From assembly GCA_028820635.1 (NCBI GenBank), contig JAPPIG010000115.1:100619-164618 (forward strand): 64,000 nt of DNA, in the 5' to 3' direction. The DNA is from Candidatus Poribacteria bacterium (GTDB lineage: Bacteria > Poribacteria > WGA-4E > WGA-3G). The translations under genes were made by a program, and so were the position numbers. Position 1 is the stretch's first letter, and every line of letters begins with the position of its first letter. Under the pieces are notes generated by a model that saw nothing but the letters and a program-made list of their open reading frames with translations, searched no databases and was not told the origin of the DNA. Below, piece after piece: positions 35,584 to 44,140 of the stretch.

Positions 35584-36602
35584 TTAAAATTTACCGTCGC
35601 GCACATCAAAATGGGTCGGTTTTTGCAGTGTCCTCCCACCTATCCGAACCCATTCTGCCACCCACTCAATCATTTGACCTAAAGGCACGCACGGATACCC
35701 AAACAATTGATGACATAGTGAAGCATTGCTCAGCAGTGCTGTTTCTGCCTCTTCTCCCTCAAAACGGACAGGTTTATTGAGAATTTCACCGAAACGTATC
35801 GCTGTATATCTTATAGAAACAGTCTCCGGTCCCGTCACGTTTAGTGTTAAAGGTGGACTTTGGCAGTGTGTGAAAGAACGTAATGCTATAGCGTTTGCAT
35901 CTCTTTGCCATATTACATTTACATTTCCCATCTCAAGAGATATTGGTTCTCCAGTGTAAACCTTTTGTGCTATATCAAGTAGTATTCCATATCGGAGTTC
36001 AATTGCGTAATTCAATCGGAGAATCGCCATCGGCGTTCCGAATTGTTCCGAGAAATAGCAACATATCCGCTCCCTACCGAGACACGACTGGGCGTATTCA
36101 CCTATTGGCGCAACGGTAGAACTTTCTGTCGCACCGCCCTGTGAAATAGGTGTCAACGGATAGACATTGCCTGTTGAAAAGAAACCAATCGGGAGTCCCG
36201 AAACTTTTCTGCAACACGTCCTGGCATGTAAGTGTTTAACGCCCAGGTCAAATCCTCATTCTCGGTTGAACCGAACTTTCTGCCTGCCATAAAAATCACA
36301 TTTTGAACATTGGGCAGGTTTTGCAGACTGTTTTCTGAAAGTAGGTTCGCGACAATTGTTTCAATTCCGGCTTCATGCAGGGAGTCTTGTATACCGGGGT
36401 TTGAAAAACGGGATACACCGATAACCTTTTTAGCGACACCTGCACAATCAATAGCACGTTTTGCCAGTGCTGCAAGCGACGGTCCCATCTTCCCGCCAAC
36501 ACCAAGAATAAGGATATCACCCTCTAAAGAAGCGATTGCAGATATTACCTCGGTTGTTGGTTCTGATAAATATGATTCTAACTGCGATTCTGTTTTTATC
36601 AA
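35584..36602 (-). pseudogene. NAD-dependent epimerase/dehydratase, broken by one frameshift
   Basis: Two frames (36153-36602 and 35584-36156) make one protein of about 330 residues. The first has a Rossmann start (DILILGVGGKMGPSLAALA) and ends LVSFQQAMSIR. The second begins inside TPISQGGATESSTVAPIGEY. Adding one T to the minus-strand T run at 36177-36180 restores SFSTGNVYPLTPISQGG, which is the expected active-site strand, followed by the Y-x3-R in GEYAQSCLGRER. TTG at 36602 is the likely start (no nearby ATG). Either a real one-base deletion or a sequencing error. It lies eight bases before the TolB-like gene. Confidence 0.85.
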
Positions 36603-36753
36603 AGCGATACAAAAGTTAAGAGGTTAAATTTCGGAAAACGGTCAAAAAAGGCAACAACATAACACATCGTATCAACATCATTAATTATTGTCAAGGAAAA
36701 GGCAGAGTCAGTCAGGGGGTGTAAAGTTTTGGGATGAATACTCTTTTTTCTTG

Positions 36754-36920
36754 TAGGAGTAAATCAACGCTATGAATGCCTTTGGTAGAATGCGCTTGGC
36801 AGAATACGCCAAATCAAGAAATCAACGGTATGAACGCCTATAGGCGTTCCCCGGGTATGAATGCCATTTAGGCATTCCCCGTATGGTATTCTGCATGATT
36901 CTACATGATTCAGCCAAATC
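36754..36920. repeat. cluster of hairpin modules
   Basis: This gap 36603-36986 has no gene. After TTGTAGGAG come several modules, each introduced by AAATCAACG or GGGTATG: the stem GAACGCC (36832-36838) with GGCGTTC (36843-36849); GAATGCC (36859-36865) with GGCATTC (36871-36877); and degenerate copies with AGAATGCGCTTGGCAGAAT and GCATGATTCTACATGATTC. The different stem sequences are compensated on both sides. Confidence 0.7.
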
Positions 36921-36924
36921 AACG

Positions 36925-36960
36925 GAAAGAAAAAGGCAGATATCTGAAAGATACCTGCCT
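36925..36960 (-). terminator. rho-independent terminator
   Basis: Minus strand: AGGCAGGTATCT, loop TTC, AGATATCTGCCT, then TTTTTCTTTC. A 12-bp stem with one mismatch and a T-rich tail, 26 bases after the stop of the gene at 36987-38264. Confidence 0.85.
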
Positions 36961-36986
36961 GTAAAATGAAAAGTAAGGTTGCCTTG

Positions 36987-38264
36987 CTATTCCGCGTCTT
37001 TTTTCAACTCGGATAACACAGCATCGGCAAAGTCTTTGTCAAAATTCGCGGTGACCAACTCACGCGCGAGTTTGCTTTTTTGTGCCTTTGTCGCATTCGG
37101 TATCTCGGAGACAACTTCGCGTATCTTTGAGACCACCGCTCTTTGCATCTCGGAGGTGCGAGACTTCAGATTTTCTCGTTCCTGTTCGGTCGGGAAAAAC
37201 TTATCAAGTTCTTCGGCATGTAAAGACTGCGACACAACCACATCAAAATAATCCACATCTAATTCAGCACGCCAAGGTTCCAGGTTTTGTTGTGCTGTGG
37301 TTAGAGATCGGACAGGATCGTACGGCACATTTGAAGACGGCGATGCAGATCGTCCCTGTTGTTCTTGAGAGTTCACAGAAACAGATGCAGTATCAAGGGG
37401 CGTTTCTTTGGGATACCATGAAATCACTTCCAATCTGCCGTCAATTTCCTCAATGTGCGCAATATCGCTAAAAGCTTCTATAATTGTGCTTTTCAACTGT
37501 GCCAAGTCAGCTTCAAACGCTTCTTGCTGTTGCTGATATTCAGCATCAGATTTTAACTGTAGGGGCTGTTCCCTATGCTTGTTCTCTATATCCTTAAGAA
37601 ATGTTTCTGCTTGCCGACTTAACTTTTTCATGCGAGAAGCGGTTGCCTTGTCCAAAACACCTAACCGTTGTGTGTGGCTGTGTATTTCCATCATCAATTG
37701 ATCAATTTCCTCATTCAATAGATTCTGTGCATCAAGGCTCAGTTCCTCTGTAGAAACCCGATCCAACAGTTTTTGTAGGTGTGCGTTTAGCGACATTAAC
37801 AAGGTTGATTCCTGTAGTTCGGTTTCAAGTTCATGGATATACTCCTTATCATAACCACGTTCCTTTGCCACACTTATATCGTTTTCTAACAGTTGAATTA
37901 GATCGTCATCACTAATTTGTGTTGTTAAACGAAATAGTTCTTCTGGTGTCATTTCGTCCTCTAACGCCCAGCGTTCTTCCTCCGTCATTTGAAGAAAATC
38001 ATCAATACTTATTTTGTGTGATGCAAGGTGAGACGCATAAGTCGTTTGCGGTATATTTTCAGTTCTACGATGCGACTGCGGCACATCGGACTTAATACGC
38101 ATCACAGAATTTTCAACTCCTGTTGACACTTTCACATCATCAGAAGACTCCTCAATAACGGTCATAGGCAGCGGCATATCATTTTGCCGAGAGAATATCC
38201 ATATAAAAATACCGGTTACCATTAATATGAAACAAACAGAAAAAGTAAAAATTATCGTTTTCAT
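36987..38264 (-). CDS. membrane-anchored helical protein, unknown
   Basis: 425 residues. One N-terminal membrane segment (IFTFSVCFILMVTGIFIWIF, ~4-23), then a polar, mostly helical chain. Recognisable stretches: ISIDDFLQMTEEERWALEDE, MTPEELFRLTTQISDDDLI and long E/Q/L-rich heptads at ~110-270, followed by a Ser/Pro-rich linker and a C-terminal helical domain (QRENLKSRTSEMQRAV and onward). SD AGGAG is eight bases before the ATG. It starts 15 bases after the stop of 38280-39119 and ends with a clear terminator, so the two form an operon. No family recognised; a periplasmic scaffold anchored in the inner membrane is possible. Confidence 0.75.
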   Translation of the reverse strand: MKTIIFTFSVCFILMVTGIFIWIFSRQNDMPLPMTVIEESSDDVKVSTGVENSVMRIKSDVPQSHRRTENIPQTTYASHLASHKISIDDFLQMTEEERWALEDEMTPEELFRLTTQISDDDLIQLLENDISVAKERGYDKEYIHELETELQESTLLMSLNAHLQKLLDRVSTEELSLDAQNLLNEEIDQLMMEIHSHTQRLGVLDKATASRMKKLSRQAETFLKDIENKHREQPLQLKSDAEYQQQQEAFEADLAQLKSTIIEAFSDIAHIEEIDGRLEVISWYPKETPLDTASVSVNSQEQQGRSASPSSNVPYDPVRSLTTAQQNLEPWRAELDVDYFDVVVSQSLHAEELDKFFPTEQERENLKSRTSEMQRAVVSKIREVVSEIPNATKAQKSKLARELVTANFDKDFADAVLSELKKDAE

Positions 38265-38279
38265 TAGATGACTCCTGAT

Positions 38280-39119
38280 CTAATAGCTTACATCCTCAGA
38301 AATAACTTCAGGGATCGGGTTTGCCTCAATCCATTTGTCAAAATCAAAATCAGGCTGCCTGCGCGCAATCATCAGCGAAAGCATATAACTCTGGATGGTT
38401 GGTATATTATCATGCAACCTTTTCAGACGCTCTTTCTCTTCTCTTTTTGCCGTCAACTCTTTGTTTTTGTTACTTATTGATATGGTGGTGGCGATAAACT
38501 CACCTTCTAATTGGCCAAGAGCACGCTTCCAATATCTATAACTTCGCCAATACCTAAACCACTTGTCATAAGCAGGCATAAACTCCTTTTTCGCGTTATC
38601 CCACGCTCGCTTAGCAGTTTTCCGCTTTTTCACCCAAGACTGCCAACTACTATGCAAGCTACTCCCCTCGCTACACATCTGAGACCCGCGACAGTAATCA
38701 CAACTGGCTGTATGGTTCATGTACTTTGTGAGATAAAAGTCCTCCCAATAAGTAGCTTTATTATAATCAGATTTGGCTGATGCTATTTTCTCGTTTACAG
38801 CATCTAAATCCGATTGTGCATTCTCATACTCTTTCTTTGCGAGCTCATAGATTTTAGTCCGCTTGAGTATCCGCTGTGAAAGTTTGGCAGACGACACCTC
38901 CAAATTTTGTATCTCCGCCTCAAGTGCCGCAATAGCTTCATCAAGTTCTTTAAAGTCAAGTACGTCTATCCCCGTTGCTACATTGAGTGTAACATCCAGG
39001 GCCTTGTATAAGTCGTCCGCCTTATCCGCAAATGTAATAGCAACTATTATAGATAACAGGGCAACGAAAATAACAACAGATTTTCTGTGTCCTGATTGCT
39101 GTGTTCTCAGTCTGTCCAT
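38280..39119 (-). CDS. exported coiled-coil protein with a small Cys cluster
   Basis: 279 residues. Signal segment VVIFVALLSIIVAITFA. A long antiparallel coiled coil follows: LDEAIAALEAEIQNLEVSSA to NEKIASAKSDYNKA, then a tip of ~60 residues rich in W/Y/K, then a return helix (LEGEFIATTISISNKNKELT). At the tip lies CDYCRGSQMC, three Cys that with the nearby His and Ser residues could bind a metal or form disulfides. SD AAAGGAG is six bases before the ATG. It is the first gene of a two-gene operon. The leader at 39126-39224 can fold over the SD. Family not recognised. Confidence 0.75.
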   Translation of the reverse strand: MDRLRTQQSGHRKSVVIFVALLSIIVAITFADKADDLYKALDVTLNVATGIDVLDFKELDEAIAALEAEIQNLEVSSAKLSQRILKRTKIYELAKKEYENAQSDLDAVNEKIASAKSDYNKATYWEDFYLTKYMNHTASCDYCRGSQMCSEGSSLHSSWQSWVKKRKTAKRAWDNAKKEFMPAYDKWFRYWRSYRYWKRALGQLEGEFIATTISISNKNKELTAKREEKERLKRLHDNIPTIQSYMLSLMIARRQPDFDFDKWIEANPIPEVISEDVSY

Positions 39120-39125
39120 TTTCTA

Positions 39126-39224
39126 CTCCTTTAGTTTGACATTGGTTGTCAAAGTATCTGATGTGCATCCCTCTATACGAATTGCGTATAGAGGTCTTTC
39201 TGATTTTGACAGACCCTAAAGGAG
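39126..39224 (-). promoter_or_regulatory. structured 5' leader that can hide the Shine-Dalgarno
   Basis: In the minus-strand transcript CTCCTTTAG (complement of 39216-39224) is a perfect partner of CTAAAGGAG (complement of 39126-39134), which contains the SD of the gene at 38280-39119. Between them lie a 10-bp hairpin CCTCTATACG / CGTATAGAGG (39170-39194) and three TGTCAAA / TTTGACA blocks (39135-39141, 39147-39153, 39204-39211). The middle block can pair with either of the other two, which gives mutually exclusive folds. Confidence 0.5.
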
Positions 39225-39276
39225 ATGTTGGCAGGAAAGAAAGAAAAGTTGCTGTCAACTGTTCCCTTTCGGGCTC

Positions 39277-39496
39277 GCTGGTTTTCATATTTCCATAGCA
39301 ACAAGCGTAATACTTGTGTTAAAATGAAAACCAGCCCTGTCATAGGTACGTTATGGCATGGCTACGCGCTGATTGTGCTTTTGTAAGAGTTAGCACTCTC
39401 TGCGCGCCCCCACTCGGGGGTTAGCGTGCCCAGGTGTAACACACACTTTCTGTGCATTCCTAACACCTTTTGTAAAGTCTACACGACTTTACAAAA
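39277..39496. ncRNA. candidate structured RNA region
   Basis: Within the ~790-base gap 39120-39913 this stretch has closely packed inverted repeats: a 12-bp stem GCTGGTTTTCAT (39277-39288) with ATGAAAACCAGC (39324-39335); CCCCC-ACTC-GGGGG near 39407-39420; AGGTGT...ACACCT near 39432-39467; and a 12-bp stem TTTTGTAAAGTC (39468-39479) with GACTTTACAAAA (39485-39496). No ORF. The strand and class are not determinable; it does not look like tmRNA, RNase P or a tRNA. Confidence 0.35.
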
Positions 39497-39722
39497 AATG
39501 TCCACTACTTTTTCAAGTAATTTTTGACATTTTAAATATTATACACCTTTTACGTTTTTAATGCAACAATTTTTTACTTTTTAGACAGAATTATTTAGTT
39601 TTTAAGTATTATCAGTTTAATAATTTACTGAAAGTTTATATTGTAAGTTGGGTTGAGGAACGAAATCCGCAGCGTGCCAAACGCTCACACTGCGTTGATT
39701 CACTTCAACAAGAAGAAATATC

Positions 39723-39778
39723 CTTAAGTTGACACCTATGGGTTCTTGGCAAAATCAAATTATAGGTGTCAATTTAAG
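39723..39778. repeat. 17-bp inverted repeat
   Basis: CTTAAGTTGACACCTAT (39723-39739) faces ATAGGTGTCAATTTAAG (39762-39778) with one mismatch. The same ATAGG(C/T)GTCAATTT word borders the repeats at 5508 and 56268-56475. Confidence 0.7.
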
Positions 39779-39913
39779 AATACGAATCGGTTTTTTAGAA
39801 GTTAGGTGTTGTGTTGTTTGAACCAAGATTGACAGGATTTCCAGGATTGTGCGTCTCTGCACAAATTAGGGGGAACACCTATTCCCGGCGAGGTCTCGAT
39901 TTGGCAATCGCTC

Positions 39914-41032
39914 CTACCGCTGCGTTTCTAAGTCAATATCGTCAAGGGTTGCAGCATTGTACACCTGTTCAAAGAGTGTGTCAAGGCGTGAAAGGTCATT
40001 GATCTCAGTAATCTGCTTGATGACAACAGCGTCTGAAACATCGGGGAACTGTAAACGCAGTAATGTGAGGATAGAATCCTGTTTTGCCCGGATCTCACCT
40101 TCAGCTTTTCCTTCAGCTTTTCCCTGTTCAATGCCTTGTTCAATGCCTTCAGCTTTTCCCTGTTCAATAAGCACTTCTGCACTTGTCAAGACCATGTTTC
40201 TAACCTCCTCGTTGTGTGTATGTGTGTTCACCAATTCTAAAAAATCGTGGCGTTCATTTTCGGGTCGTCTAAAAAATATAAGATGACACAAATAGAGTAT
40301 CGCATTGCGATATTGTGCTGCATCTATCGGTTCTAACTGCTGAATATGTGATAGTACTCTCCGTAGTGCGTCGAGCATCACATTTTTATCCGCGTGTTCC
40401 TGTTGTAGCACGGTAAGCAACCATCCGAGCGGATGATCTGTTTTTGTCAAATCTGCTGTATCGGTATCCTTGACACCGAGAAAAAGCGTCTCAAATGATG
40501 GGACAAACCTTTCCAATATAGTTGGCACTTCCATAGATGTCGTCAGCGATAGTGGTGTGTGCCACTTTTGCGATCCCGTGTAATACACGATGGGCAGGAT
40601 AGGACGCAACCACCATTCGCTTCTCGGCACTTTTGCGGATTCTAAATCGCGCCGCTGTTCGTCCCAAATCTGACACATATAGAACAGCAACCGAAATGCC
40701 ATCAACGGGTCAACTGTGGATTGATGTTCAAGCAGGATATAGATCAGCAACTCCTCTGTTTCTTCTCCTGTTTTGAACGGCACACTGAACACTATGTCGG
40801 ATTCCAACTCTCGCAGCGTCCCAGTAATAAAACTCCTATTCAACTCTACAAGTTTCTCAAAATCAAGGTAGTCAACAAGTTCGCTTGCGACGATCTCCAC
40901 TAAACCGCGCACATTCTCTTTCTCTTTGAATAACCACCGAGCATTCCTGTCGGCAAAGTGCGAAATAGGATGCTTGAAAAGATCCCGTATCTCTTGCGTC
41001 AATGTATCCTGTGTGTCTGCTTCTCTCGGCAT
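39914..41032 (-). CDS. Rpn family recombination-promoting nuclease / putative transposase
   Basis: 372 residues from the ATG at 41032 (GGAGG four bases upstream; another ATG one codon earlier is too near). The N-terminal half is a PD-(D/E)XK nuclease of the YhgA/Rpn type: DLFKHPISHFADRNARWLF, LESDIVFSVPFKTGEETEEL with the acidic residue, then LLIYILLEHQSTVDPLMAFR with the E-x-Q/S pattern, and PILPIVYYTGSQ. Near the C-terminus a Gln/Gly/Glu repeat (EQGKAEGIEQGIEQGKAEG) is typical and variable in this family. Rpn proteins are mobile in genomes, and several have been linked to anti-phage abortive activity. A MITE lies 80 bases upstream. Confidence 0.88.
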   Translation of the reverse strand: MPREADTQDTLTQEIRDLFKHPISHFADRNARWLFKEKENVRGLVEIVASELVDYLDFEKLVELNRSFITGTLRELESDIVFSVPFKTGEETEELLIYILLEHQSTVDPLMAFRLLFYMCQIWDEQRRDLESAKVPRSEWWLRPILPIVYYTGSQKWHTPLSLTTSMEVPTILERFVPSFETLFLGVKDTDTADLTKTDHPLGWLLTVLQQEHADKNVMLDALRRVLSHIQQLEPIDAAQYRNAILYLCHLIFFRRPENERHDFLELVNTHTHNEEVRNMVLTSAEVLIEQGKAEGIEQGIEQGKAEGKAEGEIRAKQDSILTLLRLQFPDVSDAVVIKQITEINDLSRLDTLFEQVYNAATLDDIDLETQR

Positions 41033-41111
41033 CATCCCTCCGAACACGTGAACTATAGCGTATAGTGTAACATAATTGAAGCACCATGTCAAGTTGTGTT
41101 CTGTCTGAACC

Positions 41112-41327
41112 CAGAGCCATTCAATTCCCCAGTAATCGCACATGTTACATCTGTTTTTTCTTGTAGGAGCGATCCCCGAATCGCGACGAACCTCACTGAT
41201 AGTCGGGAATCCAAATCAAAGGTATGAATCATGGCGAATGCCATACGCGCATTCGTCTTTAGGCATTCCCCGGAGTTCCCTCCTACAATACAATTAAATG
41301 GGAAAACTCGACAATTGAATGGCTCTG
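41112..41327. mobile_element. MITE-like element, 216 bp, 15-bp terminal inverted repeats
   Basis: The ends CAGAGCCATTCAATT (41112-41126) and AATTGAATGGCTCTG (41313-41327) are perfect inverted repeats. Inside, CCAGTAATCGCACATG, the GTAGGAGCGA palindrome, an inserted hairpin module at the GGGAATC/GGAGTTCCC junction, and a CAATTAAATGGG stretch follow in order. The copy at 58352-58626 has the same order in reverse orientation. No coding capacity. Confidence 0.8.
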
Positions 41328-41502
41328 TGCCTAAACCATGCTTCACAGGATTTCCAGATTTTTAGGATTGTGTGTATCCACACAAATAAGGCTCATCCTG
41401 AAACCCTATAATCCGGGGAATGCCTTTGTGATGCTGCATGATTCATATTTGTGTGAAAAAAGAAATTGACAAACTTAAGTGTTTTCTGTAAAATTGCAAA
41501 CT

Positions 41503-42624
41503 ATGAATACAATAGAATTGACCAAAACACTCATCGGATATGACACAGTAAGCCCTAAAAGCAATGTTGAGGTAATGGACTTCCTTACTGAAACGTTGGA
41601 ATCTGTCGGATGTGAAGTTGAACGGGTTGAATATAACGATCCAGTAGGCACGTTAAAAGTAAATCTGATTGGTCGTAAAGGACAGAATACAGGTGAGCGT
41701 GGACTTGCCCTTCTCGGACACATTGATACCGTACCTGCTATCGGTTGGTCAGAAAATCCTTTTGAGGCGCGGATTGTCGGGGACAAGATGTATGGACGCG
41801 GCAGCTGCGATATGAAAGGGAGTGTCGCTTGTATGATTGAGGTCGCGTCTCGGTACGATGCCTCTGAACTCCATGCCCCGCTCTATGTGGTGATTACGGC
41901 TGATGAAGAAGTGGGTTATTTCGGTGCACGTGCTGTTGCCGAAAAATCGGAGATGTTTAAACAACATGGGTTTCCGCAATACGGAGTTGTCGGTGAACCG
42001 ACCGAACTGAAGGCTGTTTATGCACATAAAGGGGCAGTTAGATTTTCTGTCACAGCACACGGGCGCGCAGCACATAGCAGCACAGGTGAAGGAGATAATG
42101 CGAACCTTAAACTTATTCCATTTCTTTCAGAAATGCGGGAAATACATCAAGAATTAACTACCGATACGCAATACTACAATTCTGAATTCACCCCGCCATT
42201 TACAGACTGGAATATTACTATAAGTGATGGAGAATGCACGGCAAATATCACTGCACCGCGAAGCGTATGTACTATTAATTACCGTCCGATGCCGGGTGAT
42301 GATCCGCAGGTATGGATAGATCGAGGACGCGATGCTGCGGAAAAATATGGATTGGAGTTTGACCTATTCATCAATGCTGGTCCTGTGCGTACTCCACCCG
42401 ATGCTGACATTATCAAAGCAGCACTTGAAATCACTGGAGATACGAAACCACATACCGTAGCATACAGTACTGATGCAGCGGTTTTCTCCAAACACATGGA
42501 AACAGTTATTATTGGTCCGGGGAGTATTCTCCAAGCACATACCGTTGATGAGTGGATGGCGTTAGACCAATTTGAAAAGGGAAGTAGTATCTTTAGTCAG
42601 TTTGTGGATCGGTTTTGTGTTTAG
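41503..42624 (+). CDS. M20 family metallopeptidase (ArgE/DapE-like)
   Basis: A 373-residue cytoplasmic zinc amidohydrolase related to acetylornithine deacetylase and succinyl-diaminopimelate desuccinylase. Metal ligands and catalytic residues are visible: GHIDTVPA (His, Asp), YGRGSCDMKGSVA (Asp), ADEEVGYFGA (catalytic Glu and metal Glu), GEPTELK (Glu near the second metal), with a terminal His in ILQAHTVDEWM. The dimerisation domain has HKGAVRFSVTAHGRAAHSS. ATG at 41503 chosen for alignment with the family; a GTG eight codons earlier is possible, and neither has an SD. The exact substrate is uncertain. Confidence 0.88.
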   Translation: MNTIELTKTLIGYDTVSPKSNVEVMDFLTETLESVGCEVERVEYNDPVGTLKVNLIGRKGQNTGERGLALLGHIDTVPAIGWSENPFEARIVGDKMYGRGSCDMKGSVACMIEVASRYDASELHAPLYVVITADEEVGYFGARAVAEKSEMFKQHGFPQYGVVGEPTELKAVYAHKGAVRFSVTAHGRAAHSSTGEGDNANLKLIPFLSEMREIHQELTTDTQYYNSEFTPPFTDWNITISDGECTANITAPRSVCTINYRPMPGDDPQVWIDRGRDAAEKYGLEFDLFINAGPVRTPPDADIIKAALEITGDTKPHTVAYSTDAAVFSKHMETVIIGPGSILQAHTVDEWMALDQFEKGSSIFSQFVDRFCV

Positions 42625-42643
42625 TCCAATTTTCGTTGAATAG

Positions 42644-43087
42644 TTAAGTTCTTTCTGGCAGTTCTTCAAAAAAGACTGCGTCCGGTTTTACCCATTCCGC
42701 TTCGCCATCTGCCCATACTTCACGTTTCCAGATAGGTACAATCTGTTTCAGACGATTCATTGCATATTGGCACGCTTCAAACCCATCTTTGCGATGCGGA
42801 GAAGCAACTGCTACAGCCACACTCACTTCACCGATTTCCAACCTTCCCACGCGGTGAATCATGGCAACGCGATGGATACCCCACTTTTCCGATATTTCTT
42901 CTGCAATTTCCGCCATTTTCTTTTCTGCCATCGGCGGATATGCCTCATATTCAAGGTATTTTGTCGGTCTCCCATCTGTGTTATTCCGAACGGTGCCAAA
43001 AAACAGAACCACCGCGCCAGCATCTGGTGCCTCCACAGCCTCTCGAACTTCTGCACCTGTAATGACTTCAGTGGTAATTTTAAACAT
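42644..43087 (-). CDS. moaE: molybdopterin synthase catalytic subunit
   Basis: 147 residues. With MoaD it inserts sulfur into precursor Z (cPMP) to make molybdopterin. Signature: GAVVLFFGTVRNNTDGRPT, LEYEAYPPMAEKKM, HRVGRLEIGEVSVAVAVASP, and PIWKREVWADG with the catalytic-region lysines. The start overlaps the end of moaD by eight bases, and its SD lies inside moaD. The product would supply the molybdenum hydroxylase at 50695-54513. Confidence 0.95.
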   Translation of the reverse strand: MFKITTEVITGAEVREAVEAPDAGAVVLFFGTVRNNTDGRPTKYLEYEAYPPMAEKKMAEIAEEISEKWGIHRVAMIHRVGRLEIGEVSVAVAVASPHRKDGFEACQYAMNRLKQIVPIWKREVWADGEAEWVKPDAVFFEELPERT

Positions 43088-43334
43088 TATTCCCTCCAGT
43101 TACTGGCGGAATCAATGCTACTTCATCGCCTTCAGCAAGTTCAGTATTTTCGGTGGCGTATTCCCAATTGACAGACATTTGCATCACTTCGTAAAACTCA
43201 GCAATTTCGGGCCACTCTTCTTCAAGTCGTTTTAAAATCGTTTGGACGGTAGCACCTTCAGGAAGCTGCATCTCTTCTTCGGATCTATCTAACATTTCGT
43301 GGCATACGGCAAAGTATTTGACTGTAACCTTCAT
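43080..43334 (-). CDS. moaD: molybdopterin synthase sulfur-carrier subunit with a tail after Gly-Gly
   Basis: 84 residues, ubiquitin-like fold: VTVKYFAVCHEMLDRSEEEM, then GATVQTILKRLEEEWPEI, and the C-terminal DEVALIPPVTGG. In MoaD the chain normally ends in the Gly-Gly that is adenylated and thiocarboxylated. Here three more residues (NNV) follow. The codons GGA GGG for the two glycines are at the same time the SD of moaE. The tail would need trimming before use, as known for some other sulfur carriers processed by JAMM proteases, or the protein is unusual. SD GGAG precedes the start. Confidence 0.9.
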   Translation of the reverse strand: MKVTVKYFAVCHEMLDRSEEEMQLPEGATVQTILKRLEEEWPEIAEFYEVMQMSVNWEYATENTELAEGDEVALIPPVTGGNNV

Positions 43335-43508
43335 TAGGGCTCCTTCGCTGTCTTATTTCCAGATCAAATTTGATTTCTAAAAGTATATCACAACAGCGGA
43401 ATAGAGTCAATGGATGTGAAGTTCTCGAAAAGGACTTTGACTTTTTTGATTAAATATGTGATACTTAATATAGAAACTGGGTGTAAGTTGGTTAGGGTTA
43501 GGAAACAT

Positions 43509-43745
43509 GTGAAAGAAAAACCTATGAATCCACCAACATCAAATCAACATGATCCGGATATGCTTGATGAATATGATTTCAGTACCGGAATTCGAGGAAA
43601 ATATGCTGAGAGATACTATGCAGACAGAAATCTGGTTCGGCTTGATGAGGATGTAGCCAAGATGTTTCCTGATACGAAATCTGTCAATGATGCCTTGCGC
43701 GCGTTGGCAAAACTCATCGCAGACCATCAAAAAAAGGCATCATAA
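43509..43745 (+). CDS. small antitoxin-like protein
   Basis: 78 residues from a GTG at 43509 with AGGA five bases upstream; the ATG at 43524 is an alternative. The core LDEYDFSTGIRGKYAERYY, followed by VRLDEDVAKMFPDTKSVND and ALRALAKLIADH, is a common small-protein pattern in which the last helix resembles ribbon-helix-helix antitoxins. No toxin gene is adjacent (a FolB gene follows), so it may be an orphan or work with a distant toxin. Confidence 0.7.
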   Translation: MKEKPMNPPTSNQHDPDMLDEYDFSTGIRGKYAERYYADRNLVRLDEDVAKMFPDTKSVNDALRALAKLIADHQKKAS

Positions 43746-43778
43746 GTGTGTGAGTTGGATTTAACACTGTAGTCAAAC

Positions 43779-44138
43779 ATGGATAGTATCATCATAAAAG
43801 GCATCCGATTTCACGGTCATCACGGTGTACCTGAAGCGGAACGACAAGTCGGTGGACATTACGAAATTGATGCGACATTATGTTGCTCGCTTGTAAATGC
43901 TGGCAAAACCGATGCCCTTGAGGATACGATTGATTATGCCAGTGTCGTTAATCTCATAGTTGACATTGGCACACAACAGTCGTTTCAACTGATTGAGGCA
44001 CTTGCAGAGACAATAACCTCAGAGATTTTACACAGATTCCCGATAGATACCGTCCAGCTTACCGTCAAAAAACTTCACCCTCCAATAGAACAACCGATTA
44101 CCTATTTTGCTGTTGAAATCTGTCGTCCAAAGGAGTGA
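43779..44138 (+). CDS. folB: dihydroneopterin aldolase
   Basis: 119 residues; folate pathway, converts dihydroneopterin to hydroxymethyl-dihydropterin and glycolaldehyde. Typical features: IKGIRFHGHHGVPEAERQ at the start, TIDYASVVNLI, FQLIEALAETI with the catalytic-region Glu, and VQLTVKKLHPPI with the conserved Lys. Length is normal. The stop codon overlaps the SD region of the next gene, so coupling is likely. No other folate gene is near. Confidence 0.93.
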   Translation: MDSIIIKGIRFHGHHGVPEAERQVGGHYEIDATLCCSLVNAGKTDALEDTIDYASVVNLIVDIGTQQSFQLIEALAETITSEILHRFPIDTVQLTVKKLHPPIEQPITYFAVEICRPKE

Positions 44139-44140
44139 GA

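Noticed and set aside
35584..36602. Two separate small genes (190 and 149 residues)
   Set aside because: Their products join to one epimerase fold once a single base is added; neither part is complete alone.
39390..39398. TTAGCACTC resembles half of a CIRCE (HrcA) operator
   Set aside because: The second half GAGTGCTAA at the right distance is missing, and no heat-shock gene is adjacent.
39277..39496. tmRNA, RNase P RNA or 6S RNA
   Set aside because: No tRNA-like ends or tag frame, no P4-type conserved blocks, and no single long bulged hairpin could be recognised by eye.
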